A stretch of 58,132 nt of DNA from Planctomycetota bacterium (lineage in GTDB: Bacteria > Planctomycetota > Phycisphaerae > UBA1845 > UTPLA1). Made by a program: the position numbers and the translations under genes. The DNA lies in contig JAATGM010000025.1 of NCBI GenBank assembly GCA_015654675.1, positions 1 through 58,132 on the forward strand. Reading direction: 5' to 3'. The notes under the pieces are model-generated. The model ran no database searches, was not told where the DNA came from, and saw only the letters and a program-made list of their open reading frames with translations. Shown one piece after another: positions 1 to 8,788 of this stretch. Each line of letters begins with the position of its first letter. The first letter of the stretch is position 1.

Positions 1-357
1 ACCACCGTAGCCGCCTCCCCCACCACCGCCGCCGCCGTATCCGCCCCTGCCACCGCGACCGCCGCCTCCCCCGCCGCCGCCAAAGCCGCCACGTCCGCCA
101 CCACCACCTTCGGTCTTCGGCCGTGCTTCATTTACGGTCAGGGTCCGACCGTCGAGCTGCTGCCCGTTCGTGCCGTCGATGGCGGCCTGGGCCTCGTTGT
201 CGTCGTCCATCTCAACAAATCCGAATCCGCGCGACTGGCCGCTGAACCGGTCGCGGATAATGGCAACGCTGCGAACCGCGCCGAACGGCGCGAACATCGC
301 CTGGAGCTTGTCCTCGACGGTGGCATGCGCCAAATTGCCTACGTAGATCTTCTTCAC
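1..357 (-). CDS. Glycine-rich RRM RNA-binding protein (3' end outside window)
   Basis: Read on the minus strand from a GTG start at 357, this encodes one RNA recognition motif followed by a long Gly/Arg tail that runs off the window edge (119 codons visible). RNP-2 is seen as IYVGNL at residues 4-9 and RNP-1 as RGFGFVEM near residue 45, both close to consensus. Family knowledge: such small bacterial RRM proteins with Gly-rich tails bind single-stranded RNA and are often cold-induced, acting in the cytoplasm. The GTG start is chosen because an AGGAG ribosome site lies six bases upstream and the RRM would otherwise lose its first strand. The ribosome site is inside a small hairpin (see 362-376), which may control translation. 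The C-terminal length is unknown. Family is sure; the RNA target cannot be told. Confidence 0.9.
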   Translation of the reverse strand, partial: MKKIYVGNLAHATVEDKLQAMFAPFGAVRSVAIIRDRFSGQSRGFGFVEMDDDNEAQAAIDGTNGQQLDGRTLTVNEARPKTEGGGGGRGGFGGGGGGGGRGGRGGYGGGGGGGGGYGG

Positions 358-361
358 GTCT

Positions 362-376
362 GACTCCTGTTGAGTC
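362..376 (-). promoter_or_regulatory. Small hairpin overlapping the ribosome site of the RRM gene
   Basis: On the minus-strand transcript a 5-bp stem (GACTC / GAGTC) with a 5-base loop covers the AGGAG ribosome site just upstream of the GTG start. The arms are seen directly; that they hide the ribosome site in a temperature- or protein-dependent way is inference. A 5-bp stem is weak and could be chance. Confidence 0.3.
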
Positions 377-570
377 GGAATGCCCGTCGATCGGAGCCGC
401 GGTCCATTACCGCGAAGATGTCTGGCCGATGACGCTGCGGACCGATAGGAAAGGCCAGACCAGGAGGCAGGGACGATTCGGATCGGTCAGAACAGACGAT
501 AATCGGGCTGTTGGCCATATTCAACGTTACCCCCCTCGGAAGCCACTCGTGGCGACATTGCAGCGCCGCG

Positions 571-582
571 TTAATCGATTAA
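571..582. promoter_or_regulatory. Perfect 12-bp palindrome upstream of yceI-like gene, possible operator
   Basis: TTAATCGATTAA is a perfect inverted repeat in the 332-bp non-coding stretch (358-689) between two divergent genes, 107 bases before the YceI-like start. It stands out as AT-rich in GC-rich DNA. It could be an operator or part of a promoter. I see nothing else convincing in this stretch apart from the hairpin at 362-376; the open frame from 429 is only a read-through extension of the YceI frame. Confidence 0.3.
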
Positions 583-689
583 GAATGCGGAAGTTAGACG
601 TGCGACCGTGGCGATCACGCCGCCGCGCCGTCGCAAGGATCACAGTTGGGATTGCCGCAGCGAGCCGGCGGCAATCACCGGAGAGAATC

Positions 690-1265
690 ATGCTGAACCG
701 TACCCTGAAGTTTGGAGTTCTCATCGTCGCCTTCTGCTCTGTCGCATCGGCGTTGGCGGCCGAGAAATACGAAGTCGACCCCAGCCACTCCACCGCCATG
801 TTCCGGATCAAGCATTTGAATGTCAGTTGGTTCTACGGGCGCTTCGTGGATGTCTCCGGAACCATCAACTACGACGCCAAGAAGCCGGAGGACTCTTCGT
901 TCGACATCACGGTCAAGACCGAGAGCGTCAACACTGACAACGTAAAGCGCGACAAGCACCTCAGGACGCCCGATTTCTTCTCCGCCAAGCAATACCCGAC
1001 GCTCACCTTCAAGAGCACGTCGGTCAAATCGGCCGGCGATAACGTTCTCGAAGTCACCGGGCAGTTCACCTGCCACGGCGTCACCAAGCCCCTGACCGTC
1101 AAGATGGACGTGGTTGGGCAGGGCAAGGATCCGTTTGGCGGCTTTCGGGCTGGTTTCGAGACCAAGTTCAAGATCAAGCGAAGCGACTTCGGCATGAACT
1201 ACATGCCCGAAGGCCTCGGCGATGACGTCGAGATTCTCGTGTCGCTCGAAGGCGCGCGCAAGTAA
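690..1265 (+). CDS. YceI-family periplasmic lipid-binding-like protein
   Basis: A 191-residue protein with a signal peptide (hydrophobic run about residues 7-20, cleavage near ALAA) followed by a YceI-type lipocalin-like beta barrel. Family hallmarks are the start YEVDPSHSTAMFRIKH, the KRDKHLRTPDFFSAKQYP block and the VTGQFTCHGVTKPL block. Family knowledge: YceI proteins bind polyisoprenoid or similar amphiphilic ligands in the periplasm; some respond to pH or stress. The in-frame reading continues upstream to 429, but the ATG at 690 with a GGAGAG ribosome site directly precedes a proper signal peptide. It stands alone, 21 bases before a membrane protein gene that may be co-transcribed. The ligand cannot be deduced. 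Confidence 0.9.
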   Translation: MLNRTLKFGVLIVAFCSVASALAAEKYEVDPSHSTAMFRIKHLNVSWFYGRFVDVSGTINYDAKKPEDSSFDITVKTESVNTDNVKRDKHLRTPDFFSAKQYPTLTFKSTSVKSAGDNVLEVTGQFTCHGVTKPLTVKMDVVGQGKDPFGGFRAGFETKFKIKRSDFGMNYMPEGLGDDVEILVSLEGARK

Positions 1266-1286
1266 TCCGACACTCGCCATCAACTC

Positions 1287-2135
1287 ATGCAACAGACCCT
1301 CATTCTTTACGGCGCTGTTCTACCGGCCCTGGTCGCGGCCATTGTGCTGCTCGTCGCATGGCGGCCATGGAACAGGTCAAGCTCGATCAATGGCGCGTGG
1401 GGCGGCGGCCTCCTGCTTGCCGCGGCCTTTGCCGTCACGCAATTCGGGCTGGTCGGGTGGCCCCCCTGCCCGCCGCGCGAGCCGGCACAGTGGACCGTGT
1501 GGCTGGTCCTGCTCGCGGCTGCGGCGGAGGCAATTCTTCGCATCCTGCGTCCTCCGTGTTGGATTCGCTGCATCGTCCACGCTGCCTTTGCGGTTGCCGT
1601 CGGGTCGCTGGCTGTTCCTGATTTTCACCAGCATCCGAATCGCGCTGCGTGGTGCGTTGGCGTGTCGGTGATAGTTCTCTGGTCCACCCTTGAATCGCTG
1701 GCCACTCGACTGCGTGGCGCGACCCTGCCGGTTGCATGGTTGCTGGCTGTGATCGGCGTGGCCGTAGTCCTCGAGCGATCGGCCAACGCCAAGCTCGCTC
1801 AACTGGCCGGCGCGCTCGCGGCCGGGCTGGGCGTGGCAGTCCTCGTCGGACTCTGGCGGCCGAAGCTCCCCATCGCCGCGGGCTTCGCGTCCGTGCTCGC
1901 CATCGCCCTGCCCGCCCTGCTCGTCAACGGACACGCCACAACTGAAGACATCCCGGCCGTCGCATTTATTCTGGCCGGCCTCGCACCGCTTGGCGCATGG
2001 CTTGCGGCCGGTCACGAAATTATCCGCCAAAAATCTTGGAAGCGCGCCCTCACCGCGGTAATCGGTGTTCTGATCCCCGCCGCAGTCGCCGTCGCGATTG
2101 CAGTTCAGTCCGCGCTCTCAGAATCCTACCCCTGA
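1287..2135 (+). CDS. Polytopic membrane protein of unknown function
   Basis: A 282-residue, very hydrophobic protein rich in Ala, Leu and Val, with about eight likely membrane segments spread evenly over the chain and almost no soluble domain. The ATG at 1287 lies 21 bases after the YceI-like gene, so the two may form one transcript. It converges on the NAD kinase gene with a gap of only four bases. I recognise no family motif; there are no conserved charged residues inside the membrane segments that would suggest a transporter class. Real gene status is supported by length, strong coding bias and clean spacing. Confidence 0.75.
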   Translation: MQQTLILYGAVLPALVAAIVLLVAWRPWNRSSSINGAWGGGLLLAAAFAVTQFGLVGWPPCPPREPAQWTVWLVLLAAAAEAILRILRPPCWIRCIVHAAFAVAVGSLAVPDFHQHPNRAAWCVGVSVIVLWSTLESLATRLRGATLPVAWLLAVIGVAVVLERSANAKLAQLAGALAAGLGVAVLVGLWRPKLPIAAGFASVLAIALPALLVNGHATTEDIPAVAFILAGLAPLGAWLAAGHEIIRQKSWKRALTAVIGVLIPAAVAVAIAVQSALSESYP

Positions 2136-2139
2136 GAAC

Positions 2140-2994
2140 TTAGCGCCCCGGAGGCGTGCCCCATCCAAGCTTCCGAATGAGGGTCTTCCAGGCCGGGCGA
2201 TCGGGGTGCCGCACGAGCTTGAAAGGATCGCCCGCGCGTCGAATCAGAATGCGTGACTTGGCCGGTAGCGCGATGCTCTGCTGCCCGTCGATCACGGCCG
2301 TCGTCCCTTCGTTCGATCGGACGGCAATGATCTCGACTGTCGCGTCCGGCCCGACCACCACCGGTCGGACCGTCAGCGAATGCGGGCAAATCGGCGTGAC
2401 GATGATGGCTCGCACGTCAGGTTGAAGAATGGGTCCGCCGCTCGACAGGTTATGCGCGGTCGAACCTGTCGGTGTGGCGATGATCAGGCCGTCCCCGGCG
2501 ATTCGCGTGACGTCCTGTCCGTCAAGGCGGAGCAACAGCTCCAGCATGCGAAACGGTGCTCCCGCATGTACCACACAATCGTTACAAGCCCACCCGTGCC
2601 GGACCTCGCCGCCGGCGACATGGACTTCAACCCGCAGCATCATTCGCTCGCTGACGAGCGATGCGTCCCCAACCGCCTTGTCGAAATGCTGTTCTAAATC
2701 CTCGACCGAGTACTCAGCCAGATAGCCAAGCTTCCCCATATTCACGCCGATGATCGCTGATTGCCGCGCGCCCATCTGGCCCGCCGTCGCGAGAATCGTT
2801 CCATCTCCGCCGAGCACGACGACGCGATCGTGGCTGCCGCCGCCGATGATTCCCGGATCGCCGTCCAGCGTCCCTGATATTCGGACGTTGCGATCGGCCA
2901 TCCACTGACGCAGCCGCTCAAACGCCGCCGGAACATCCGGTTTCTGCCGATTGCCAACCAGGAGCACGGAGCGGTGGTGGGGTGAGGAGGTCAT
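2140..2994 (-). CDS. nadK: NAD kinase
   Basis: A 284-residue ATP-NAD kinase that phosphorylates NAD to NADP in the cytoplasm. The defining GGDGT motif is at residues 62-66, followed by the conserved NMGKLGYLAEY stretch, the ATPTGSTAHNLSSGGP loop that binds the nicotinamide nucleotide, and PICPHSLTVRPVV, all in the usual order. Length matches the family (about 290). The start is the ATG at 2994; the first 15 residues (MTSSPHHRSVLLVGN) are typical. It is transcribed alone, opposite to the neighbours on both sides. The 259-bp gap to the pseudopilus operon (2995-3253) should carry both promoters, but I see no clear -35/-10 pair there. Confidence 0.95.
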   Translation of the reverse strand: MTSSPHHRSVLLVGNRQKPDVPAAFERLRQWMADRNVRISGTLDGDPGIIGGGSHDRVVVLGGDGTILATAGQMGARQSAIIGVNMGKLGYLAEYSVEDLEQHFDKAVGDASLVSERMMLRVEVHVAGGEVRHGWACNDCVVHAGAPFRMLELLLRLDGQDVTRIAGDGLIIATPTGSTAHNLSSGGPILQPDVRAIIVTPICPHSLTVRPVVVGPDATVEIIAVRSNEGTTAVIDGQQSIALPAKSRILIRRAGDPFKLVRHPDRPAWKTLIRKLGWGTPPGR

Positions 2995-3253
2995 GTCTGT
3001 TGCCGGCCGATTATATTGCCCGTGCGGCCCTCAGAGGCCGCTTTCACCCTCATTCTATCGACGCAGCCCGGCCGATCTAACCAATTACCCTGTCGTAAAT
3101 TACCGCGACCAATTGAGATCGGATTTCTCGCCCGACACCTAGAGAATGCGAACAATACCCACGTACGGCAGACCCCACCGTCTGTGGTAGAGTGCGCATA
3201 CCATCATGGGCGTCCCTGACGTTAGACGTTGTTTCTGAGCCGGAGGACTGGCA

Positions 3254-4558
3254 ATGCCTACTTTCCAATATGAAGCAATGAACTCCGCCGGCCAGGAAAT
3301 AAAGGACGAAATCGACGCCGCCTCAGCCGAAGACGCCATCACCCGCATCCGCCAGCAGGGGTACTTTCCGACCAAAGTTAAGCAAAAGGGAGGCGGAAAG
3401 AAGGGCGGGGGCGGCGCGGCCCAAGGCCTCGGCGGCGCGAAGAAGAAGCCCGCCGGTTCGGGCGGCAAGGTCGGCCGAAAGCAGCTCACGACATTCACAC
3501 GCCAGCTCTCAACCCTGATGGACGCCGGTCTTCCGATCCTTCGTTCGCTTCGCATTCTCGAACAACAGCAAAAGCCCGGCACGCTCCGCGTCGTGCTGCG
3601 AAACGTCGCCGAGCAGGTCGAAGGCGGCGCCACGCTCTCCGAAGCCATGAACGCCTTCCCCAAAACCTTTGACAAGCTCTACGTCAACATGGTCGCCGCC
3701 GGCGAAACGGGCGGTGTGCTCGACGTCATCCTCCAGCGTCTCGCCGAATTCATGGAAAAGGCCCAGAAGCTCAAGCGCAAGGTCAAGGGCGCGATGGTCT
3801 ATCCGCTGTGCGTCATCAGCTTCGCGTTCCTCATCGTGACCGGCATCATGAAATTCGTCGTTCCCAAGTTCAAGGAAATCTTCGGCGACTTCGGCGCCAA
3901 GCTGCCCGGGCCGACCCAGCTTCTGCTCGATATTTCAGACTTCGTCGTCGGTGTCACGAAGGATGCCGCCGGAAAGCCGGCCGATATGCTCGTCCCCGGC
4001 TGGGTCCTCATCGCCCTGTCTCCCGTGGCGATCTTCGCGTTCTTCAAACTCATTAATCACTTTGAGGCCACACGTTTTGGTCGCGATGCGGTGGTACTCA
4101 AGGTCCCCGTGCTGGGCCAGATCATCAGCAAAACCGTCGTCGCCCGCTTCACGCGAACGCTCGGCACGTTGATCTCGGCCGGCGTGCCCATCCTCGAGGC
4201 CATCAACATCACGCGCGAAACTTCGGGCAACATGGTCTTTGCCAAGGCCCTCTATCAGGTCCACGACTCGATCCGCGAGGGAGAGTCCTTCGCCAATCCG
4301 CTCCGCACCGCCAAAATCGTCGACAGCATCGTCGTCAACATGGTCGACGTCGGCGAGGAAACCGGCGAGCTCGACAAGATGCTCATCAAGGTCGCCGACA
4401 ACTACGACGACGAAGTCGAAACCCTCGTCGGCTCGCTCGTCAGCTTGCTCGAGCCGATCCTGGTCGTCGTCCTCGGATTGATCGTCGGCTTTATCGTCAT
4501 CGCCCTGTTCCTTCCGCTTGTGTCGCTGATCAACAACCTGACGGGTGGCTCTAACTGA
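3254..4558 (+). CDS. Type II secretion / type IV pilus inner membrane protein, GspF/PilC family
   Basis: A 434-residue inner membrane platform protein. It has the short N-terminal domain (PTFQYEAMNSAGQEI), then an unusual Gly/Lys-rich linker (residues about 38-78), then two repeated T2SSF domains seen as FTRQLSTLMDAGLPILRSL and FTRTLGTLISAGVPILEAI, with three membrane segments, the last near the C-terminus. Family knowledge: it sits in the inner membrane and couples the assembly ATPase to pseudopilus growth. A GGAGG ribosome site lies 7 bases before the ATG. It is first in the operon and its TGA overlaps the next ATG. No GspE ATPase is in the window. The Gly/Lys linker is longer than usual. 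Confidence 0.93.
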   Translation: MPTFQYEAMNSAGQEIKDEIDAASAEDAITRIRQQGYFPTKVKQKGGGKKGGGGAAQGLGGAKKKPAGSGGKVGRKQLTTFTRQLSTLMDAGLPILRSLRILEQQQKPGTLRVVLRNVAEQVEGGATLSEAMNAFPKTFDKLYVNMVAAGETGGVLDVILQRLAEFMEKAQKLKRKVKGAMVYPLCVISFAFLIVTGIMKFVVPKFKEIFGDFGAKLPGPTQLLLDISDFVVGVTKDAAGKPADMLVPGWVLIALSPVAIFAFFKLINHFEATRFGRDAVVLKVPVLGQIISKTVVARFTRTLGTLISAGVPILEAINITRETSGNMVFAKALYQVHDSIREGESFANPLRTAKIVDSIVVNMVDVGEETGELDKMLIKVADNYDDEVETLVGSLVSLLEPILVVVLGLIVGFIVIALFLPLVSLINNLTGGSN

Positions 4559-5412
4559 TGTCCGACGTCGCGCACGAGGCCGAGCATTCTTCCGGAGCGC
4601 CGCTCCGCACGGCCTCGCGCGCCATGACGCTCCCCGAACTTCTCGTCGTGATGGCGATCATTCTGCTCATCTTCAGTCTGGTGTTTCTGACCGCGCGAAC
4701 CGTGTTGGGCTCGTCGCGCCGCACACGCGCCCAGGCGCAACTCCAGCTCCTGGCCGCCGCCATCGATCGCTATGCCGCCGCATGGCCCCTGTGGCGCGAT
4801 GCCACCGGCAATCCGGTCGCCGACAAGGCCTGGCCGCATTGGAGTCCGTGGGCGCTCTTTCCGCTGCCGCCCTACGACTACTCCTCGGCCAATTGCGGAA
4901 TGCTGTTCCCCTCGCCGCCTAATCCGTCACCCGTCTTTACGCCATCAGACGACGACGCCATCGACGCCGTCGGCCAGTTCACCGGCCGCAACGACGTCGG
5001 CCAGAGTTCGGCCTGCCTGGCCTACTCCCTGACGACCCCCGCGCTCGGCCAAACCATCATGAAAGATGACGACGGCGTCTTCAAAATGATCGCCGACCGC
5101 GAGTATCCGGCCCTCGGCGGGCGGACCACCGCCATCCGCGTCACGCTCGACCCGTGGGGCCATCCGCTCCGCTACCTCTGGGTCATCCGCGACGCCGACC
5201 CCGCCAATACCTCCGGCTGGCGCGCCATCAGCTGCGCCGATCCAACCATGGCTGGCGTCAACGACCCGAACAACGACCCGTTCTTCGCCCGCGCCCAGGG
5301 CTTCGTGCTCGAATCCGCCGGGCCCGACGGGCGATTTGGTTATCAATGGAAACGCAATGCCACCCAGCAAGAGCTGACCGACGCGGCCGACAATCTCGTC
5401 GTCCGGCCCTGA
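4558..5412 (+). CDS. GspG-like pseudopilin
   Basis: A 284-residue prepilin-like protein. After a basic leader comes RAMTLPELL and a long hydrophobic helix; the expected cleavage is after Ala22, giving Met+1 and Glu+5 (E27). The C-terminal half carries the GspG hallmarks DPWGHPLRY and SAGPDG, which in GspG build the calcium-binding end of the major pseudopilin. It is twice the usual GspG length because of an insert around residues 60-160 rich in Pro and Asp. The start overlaps the GspF stop (TGATG), so translation is coupled. Inferred role: a subunit of the pseudopilus. Ala rather than Gly before the cleavage site is atypical. Confidence 0.85.
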   Translation: MSDVAHEAEHSSGAPLRTASRAMTLPELLVVMAIILLIFSLVFLTARTVLGSSRRTRAQAQLQLLAAAIDRYAAAWPLWRDATGNPVADKAWPHWSPWALFPLPPYDYSSANCGMLFPSPPNPSPVFTPSDDDAIDAVGQFTGRNDVGQSSACLAYSLTTPALGQTIMKDDDGVFKMIADREYPALGGRTTAIRVTLDPWGHPLRYLWVIRDADPANTSGWRAISCADPTMAGVNDPNNDPFFARAQGFVLESAGPDGRFGYQWKRNATQQELTDAADNLVVRP

Positions 5413-5421
5413 CGAGGAACC

Positions 5422-6273
5422 ATGCAGCGCCACGGCACCACAATTCGAACGCGATCACGAGGAGCATTCACGCTCATCGAGGTGCTGCTGGTCTGCGCCA
5501 TCGTCGCCGTCGCGCTGGGCATCGTCACCCTCGCCTTCCGCAAGCTTGGCGAATCCAACCGTCTGAGTGTCGCCGCCGGCACGCTCACCCAGTTCGCAGC
5601 CGTAGCCCGTGCTTATGCCATCGAAAACGGCGTTGAAACCATGCTCGTCGTCAACAACGTCAACGGTCGAATGGAAATCTGGCACTCAAACCCCAATCTC
5701 GCCGGCGGCGGCTGGGATCCGCTCTCTAACTCCCTTCCCGATGGCTACGTCTTCGCCCCCATCCTCGAAAACTCAGCCGCGCTGCCGATCGGGACGGACA
5801 ACCGCCCGCTGGTCGTCGTCCATCCGCTCGACTTTGACGCCGTGGTCGACAGCACCGGCACCCGTCTGCGCGACATCGCCGCCACTCAGGAAAACTACGA
5901 CAACCTCCAGTGGCCGGCCGTCTGCTTCGCGCCAGATGGCCGGCTGGTGCAGGTCGTGCGGCGTTTCGCCACGCGACTGCAGACGGATTTCACGGGCGCG
6001 GCGACACCCACCCCCAATCGTCGTCCGGATGGAACACCCATCAACACGGCCTTGTTGCCATCGCAGGTAAATGGTTCCGACTCGCGCGTCACATCCACGC
6101 GCGGCTTCATCATTTCCGATCGCAGCAAAGCGGCGGACGTCCTCGTAACGCCGTATCCCACGCCGGCCGACATCGTCAACGTCTGGCTCGCGCGGACTCG
6201 CAATTTTCCAGAATCAGTGCGAACCGTGGTCATCAGTCCATGGTCCGGAAGGGAATTGGCGACCGTCCAATGA
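5422..6273 (+). CDS. Prepilin-type pseudopilin, GspH-like
   Basis: A 283-residue protein with leader RTRSRGA and helix start FTLIEVLLV; cleavage is expected after Ala15 with Glu+5 at residue 20. The rest is a soluble, beta-rich domain with no GspG signature, which fits a minor pseudopilin of the GspH type by operon position rather than by clear similarity. It begins nine bases after the previous stop and overlaps the next gene by four bases (ATGA). A late stretch, RGFIISDRSKAADVLVTP, resembles nothing I know. Role in the pseudopilus is inferred from the N-terminus and the operon. Confidence 0.8.
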   Translation: MQRHGTTIRTRSRGAFTLIEVLLVCAIVAVALGIVTLAFRKLGESNRLSVAAGTLTQFAAVARAYAIENGVETMLVVNNVNGRMEIWHSNPNLAGGGWDPLSNSLPDGYVFAPILENSAALPIGTDNRPLVVVHPLDFDAVVDSTGTRLRDIAATQENYDNLQWPAVCFAPDGRLVQVVRRFATRLQTDFTGAATPTPNRRPDGTPINTALLPSQVNGSDSRVTSTRGFIISDRSKAADVLVTPYPTPADIVNVWLARTRNFPESVRTVVISPWSGRELATVQ

Positions 6274-7301
6274 TGTTCCGACGCGTACATTTTGGTCGCT
6301 CGCCGGCACGCACCGCCTTCTCCCTTCAGGAGGTCATGGTCGCCGTCGGCATCCTCGGAATCGGTCTGATTCTGGTGGCCTCAGTCTTTCCGGTCGCGCT
6401 CTCACAGCACCGCGAAGCCGTCGAGGGCGCTCAAACGCTCACCCTCGCCCATCGCGCCCAAACCGTCATGGAAACGCGCGTCAATCGCAACTTGCCCCTG
6501 CCCGCCGGCGCCGCCGGCCTGCTCTGGCAACCCTCCGCCAACGGCTCGCTGGTCGCGGGCGACAACAATCCCTGGTTCGTGCTGCCCGATGCAAACATCG
6601 ACGTCGTCACGGGCAACTGGATTCCGCTCGGCGGTCCGGGTGGCTATCAGTGCCTGCTCAACAATCTGTTCCTGCCGCTTCCACCCCTCGGCTCGCCGCA
6701 ACGCTGCGAAAATCCGCTCTTCTGGGGCGCCGACGACGAGACGACCGACGCCCGCCTACCCGTCAACGACCTCGAAGCGTCCGAAAGACCCTACCGCCTC
6801 GCCTGGACCGGTTTTTATCGCGAGCTGACTGACGGCCGCATTCAATTTGCTGCCGCCGTCTGCCGTCAGAAACGCGCTGACGCGTTCGTCGCTCAAAATC
6901 TCGGCGACCTGTCGACCGCCTTTTCGTCACCGACCGTCGATTCATCGCTCGTCTGCCGCATGCCGCTCCCTTGGCGCATCACAGCCGTCTATAGCGGCGG
7001 TCGCACGTTAAGCGCTCCCACGCTGCCGGTCGTGCCGCCCACCGTCTTTGGCGAGCTTATGCCCGCGGGTTCGAAGGTCGTCATCATGGGTACGGTCTAT
7101 GGTCCTGCGCCGCAGCCGGCGATTCCCGTCGGACGCCCGCTTACCGTCTCGAAAAGCGCTGCTGGCGAAGTCGATGTTCTTGAAAACATCAGCGACTTGC
7201 CAGGCGCGCCGTACACATTGGATCTGTGGGTCTTTCCGCCCCCGTACGCGGGCGGACAGTTCGGAGCAAAGTCACCGGTCCTCGATTGGGTCTTCTTCTG
7301 A
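6270..7301 (+). CDS. Prepilin-type pseudopilin, GspI-like
   Basis: A 343-residue protein whose N-terminus ARTAFSLQEVMVAVGILGIG is a typical minor pseudopilin helix; cleavage after Ala16 gives Phe+1 and Glu+5 (E21). The body is a large soluble domain with several Cys (for instance near YQCLL and QRCEN). The open frame reaches back to 5910, but the double ATG at 6270/6273 overlapping the previous stop as ATGA is the sensible start. Inferred to be the second minor pseudopilin of the tip complex from its order in the operon (H-I-J-K). Confidence 0.8.
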   Translation: MMFRRVHFGRSPARTAFSLQEVMVAVGILGIGLILVASVFPVALSQHREAVEGAQTLTLAHRAQTVMETRVNRNLPLPAGAAGLLWQPSANGSLVAGDNNPWFVLPDANIDVVTGNWIPLGGPGGYQCLLNNLFLPLPPLGSPQRCENPLFWGADDETTDARLPVNDLEASERPYRLAWTGFYRELTDGRIQFAAAVCRQKRADAFVAQNLGDLSTAFSSPTVDSSLVCRMPLPWRITAVYSGGRTLSAPTLPVVPPTVFGELMPAGSKVVIMGTVYGPAPQPAIPVGRPLTVSKSAAGEVDVLENISDLPGAPYTLDLWVFPPPYAGGQFGAKSPVLDWVFF

Positions 7302-8701
7302 TGTGCCTGACGCCGCCATACGAGTCTGATCGCCGAGTTCGCCGGATGGCGCGGCCGCGCGGCTTCACGCTCATCGAGGCCCTGGTCGCCGTCGCGCTCA
7401 TGCTGGCAGTCATGCTCGCCATCGCGCGCGTCTTCGAGATGACCTCGCTCGCCTCCGGCCGCACCATCGGACAATCCGAGACTGTCGAGGCCGCCGCCGC
7501 TTTTGAGCAGGCCGTGCGGACGCAGATCTCCCGCATAAAGTCCGACTCCCCCGACTCGCTCCTTCTGATCGAGAGTCCGACGCCACTGATCGATATGCCC
7601 GAGACGCTCGACGGCGCGCCGGTCTTTTCACTACGCCACGACCGCATCGTCTTCATCGCGCAGCACAACGAGGCCGAGGGGTTCCGCTCCCTGACCGACC
7701 GCTCGATCCCCTCAAACAATCCGCCAATCGGGCCGGGCGCCGGCCAGAACCGACAGGCCTATTCGTCCCCCGAAGCCCTGATCTACTTCGGCCCCGGCGA
7801 CCCCGATGGTCGCGGCCTGCCAAACGCTCCAGCAAAAGATTGGCTTCTCTCGCAACGCATCGTCCTGCTCGGAGCGCGCCCCCTCGCGCTGGCCACCCCG
7901 CGCTTCACATCGTTCAGCAACGATGTCCCGCCACCGCAATATCCAATCTTTCCCGGCCTCAGCGTCTATCCGGCCCTGCTCCGTTGCGGTGTCGATGCCG
8001 TACAGGAGACGTCCGACGAGCTGGTCACCCGCATCGCCTTCAACCCCATCAATAGCAGTCCCGGCCTCTGGGACCTGACCGTCTGCCCGTCCTCTGTAAC
8101 AGTTACGGACCCAGCCGACCCGATCTATTACGGCCGCGCCGCATTCAACCTGCTGCCGCGCATCGCCGACCTGCGCATCGAATGGACCGACGGTTCGGCC
8201 GTCGATCCGCGACCGGCCGCCGGCGGGGGGCTGCTGAACCCTTCAACCCAGTGGTTTGGCCAGAATCGCGATACCGTTGGCGTCCGCGGCTTCCTTCGAC
8301 CGCGCGATCCTGCCGGACCGAGTGGAGACGTCTGCAGCAAGCGCGAGTGGCTCTGGGAGTTCGACCCCGTGCCACCAGGCCCAATCCTGCCGGATTCAGC
8401 CCCCACGGCCTATGGACACCCGGTCGTGGGAACCGTCGGCGAGATCGAAACCGAGGGCGTGAACGCCTATCGTGCCGTCTGGAATCGCGCCACCTGGGCG
8501 TTCCGGCCGAAGGCCTTGCGCTTTACTTTCCGCGTCTACGACTCCCAGAACCACCTTTCTGAGTCGGACGCCTATAACCAGGCCCCCTGGGCCCCGGTAC
8601 CCACCTGGCTCAATAGCTCCGATCCACGCACCCCGGGCGGACGCGTCCGCCGATACGGATTGGAGTATTCCTTCGTGGTCAACCTGCCCGGAGCATCCTA
8701 A
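7301..8701 (+). CDS. Prepilin-type pseudopilin, GspJ-like
   Basis: A 466-residue protein with the only classical prepilin site in this cluster: PRGFTLIEAL, cleavage after Gly21, Glu+5 at E26, followed by a hydrophobic helix to about residue 45. The remainder is a large soluble domain ending in a Thr/Pro-rich tail. It is more than twice the length of standard GspJ (about 200). Its ATG overlaps the previous TGA (TGATG), so I prefer it to the internal ATG 15 codons later, although the leader is then long. Position just before the GspK-like gene supports the GspJ assignment. Confidence 0.8.
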   Translation: MCLTPPYESDRRVRRMARPRGFTLIEALVAVALMLAVMLAIARVFEMTSLASGRTIGQSETVEAAAAFEQAVRTQISRIKSDSPDSLLLIESPTPLIDMPETLDGAPVFSLRHDRIVFIAQHNEAEGFRSLTDRSIPSNNPPIGPGAGQNRQAYSSPEALIYFGPGDPDGRGLPNAPAKDWLLSQRIVLLGARPLALATPRFTSFSNDVPPPQYPIFPGLSVYPALLRCGVDAVQETSDELVTRIAFNPINSSPGLWDLTVCPSSVTVTDPADPIYYGRAAFNLLPRIADLRIEWTDGSAVDPRPAAGGGLLNPSTQWFGQNRDTVGVRGFLRPRDPAGPSGDVCSKREWLWEFDPVPPGPILPDSAPTAYGHPVVGTVGEIETEGVNAYRAVWNRATWAFRPKALRFTFRVYDSQNHLSESDAYNQAPWAPVPTWLNSSDPRTPGGRVRRYGLEYSFVVNLPGAS

Positions 8702-8788
8702 AACCGCCTCGCTCCAAAACTTAGCCGACATTCACCAGTGGTCGGCACTTGGGTTAACCGTAGGATAACAAGGGCAATTTGGTTCGTT

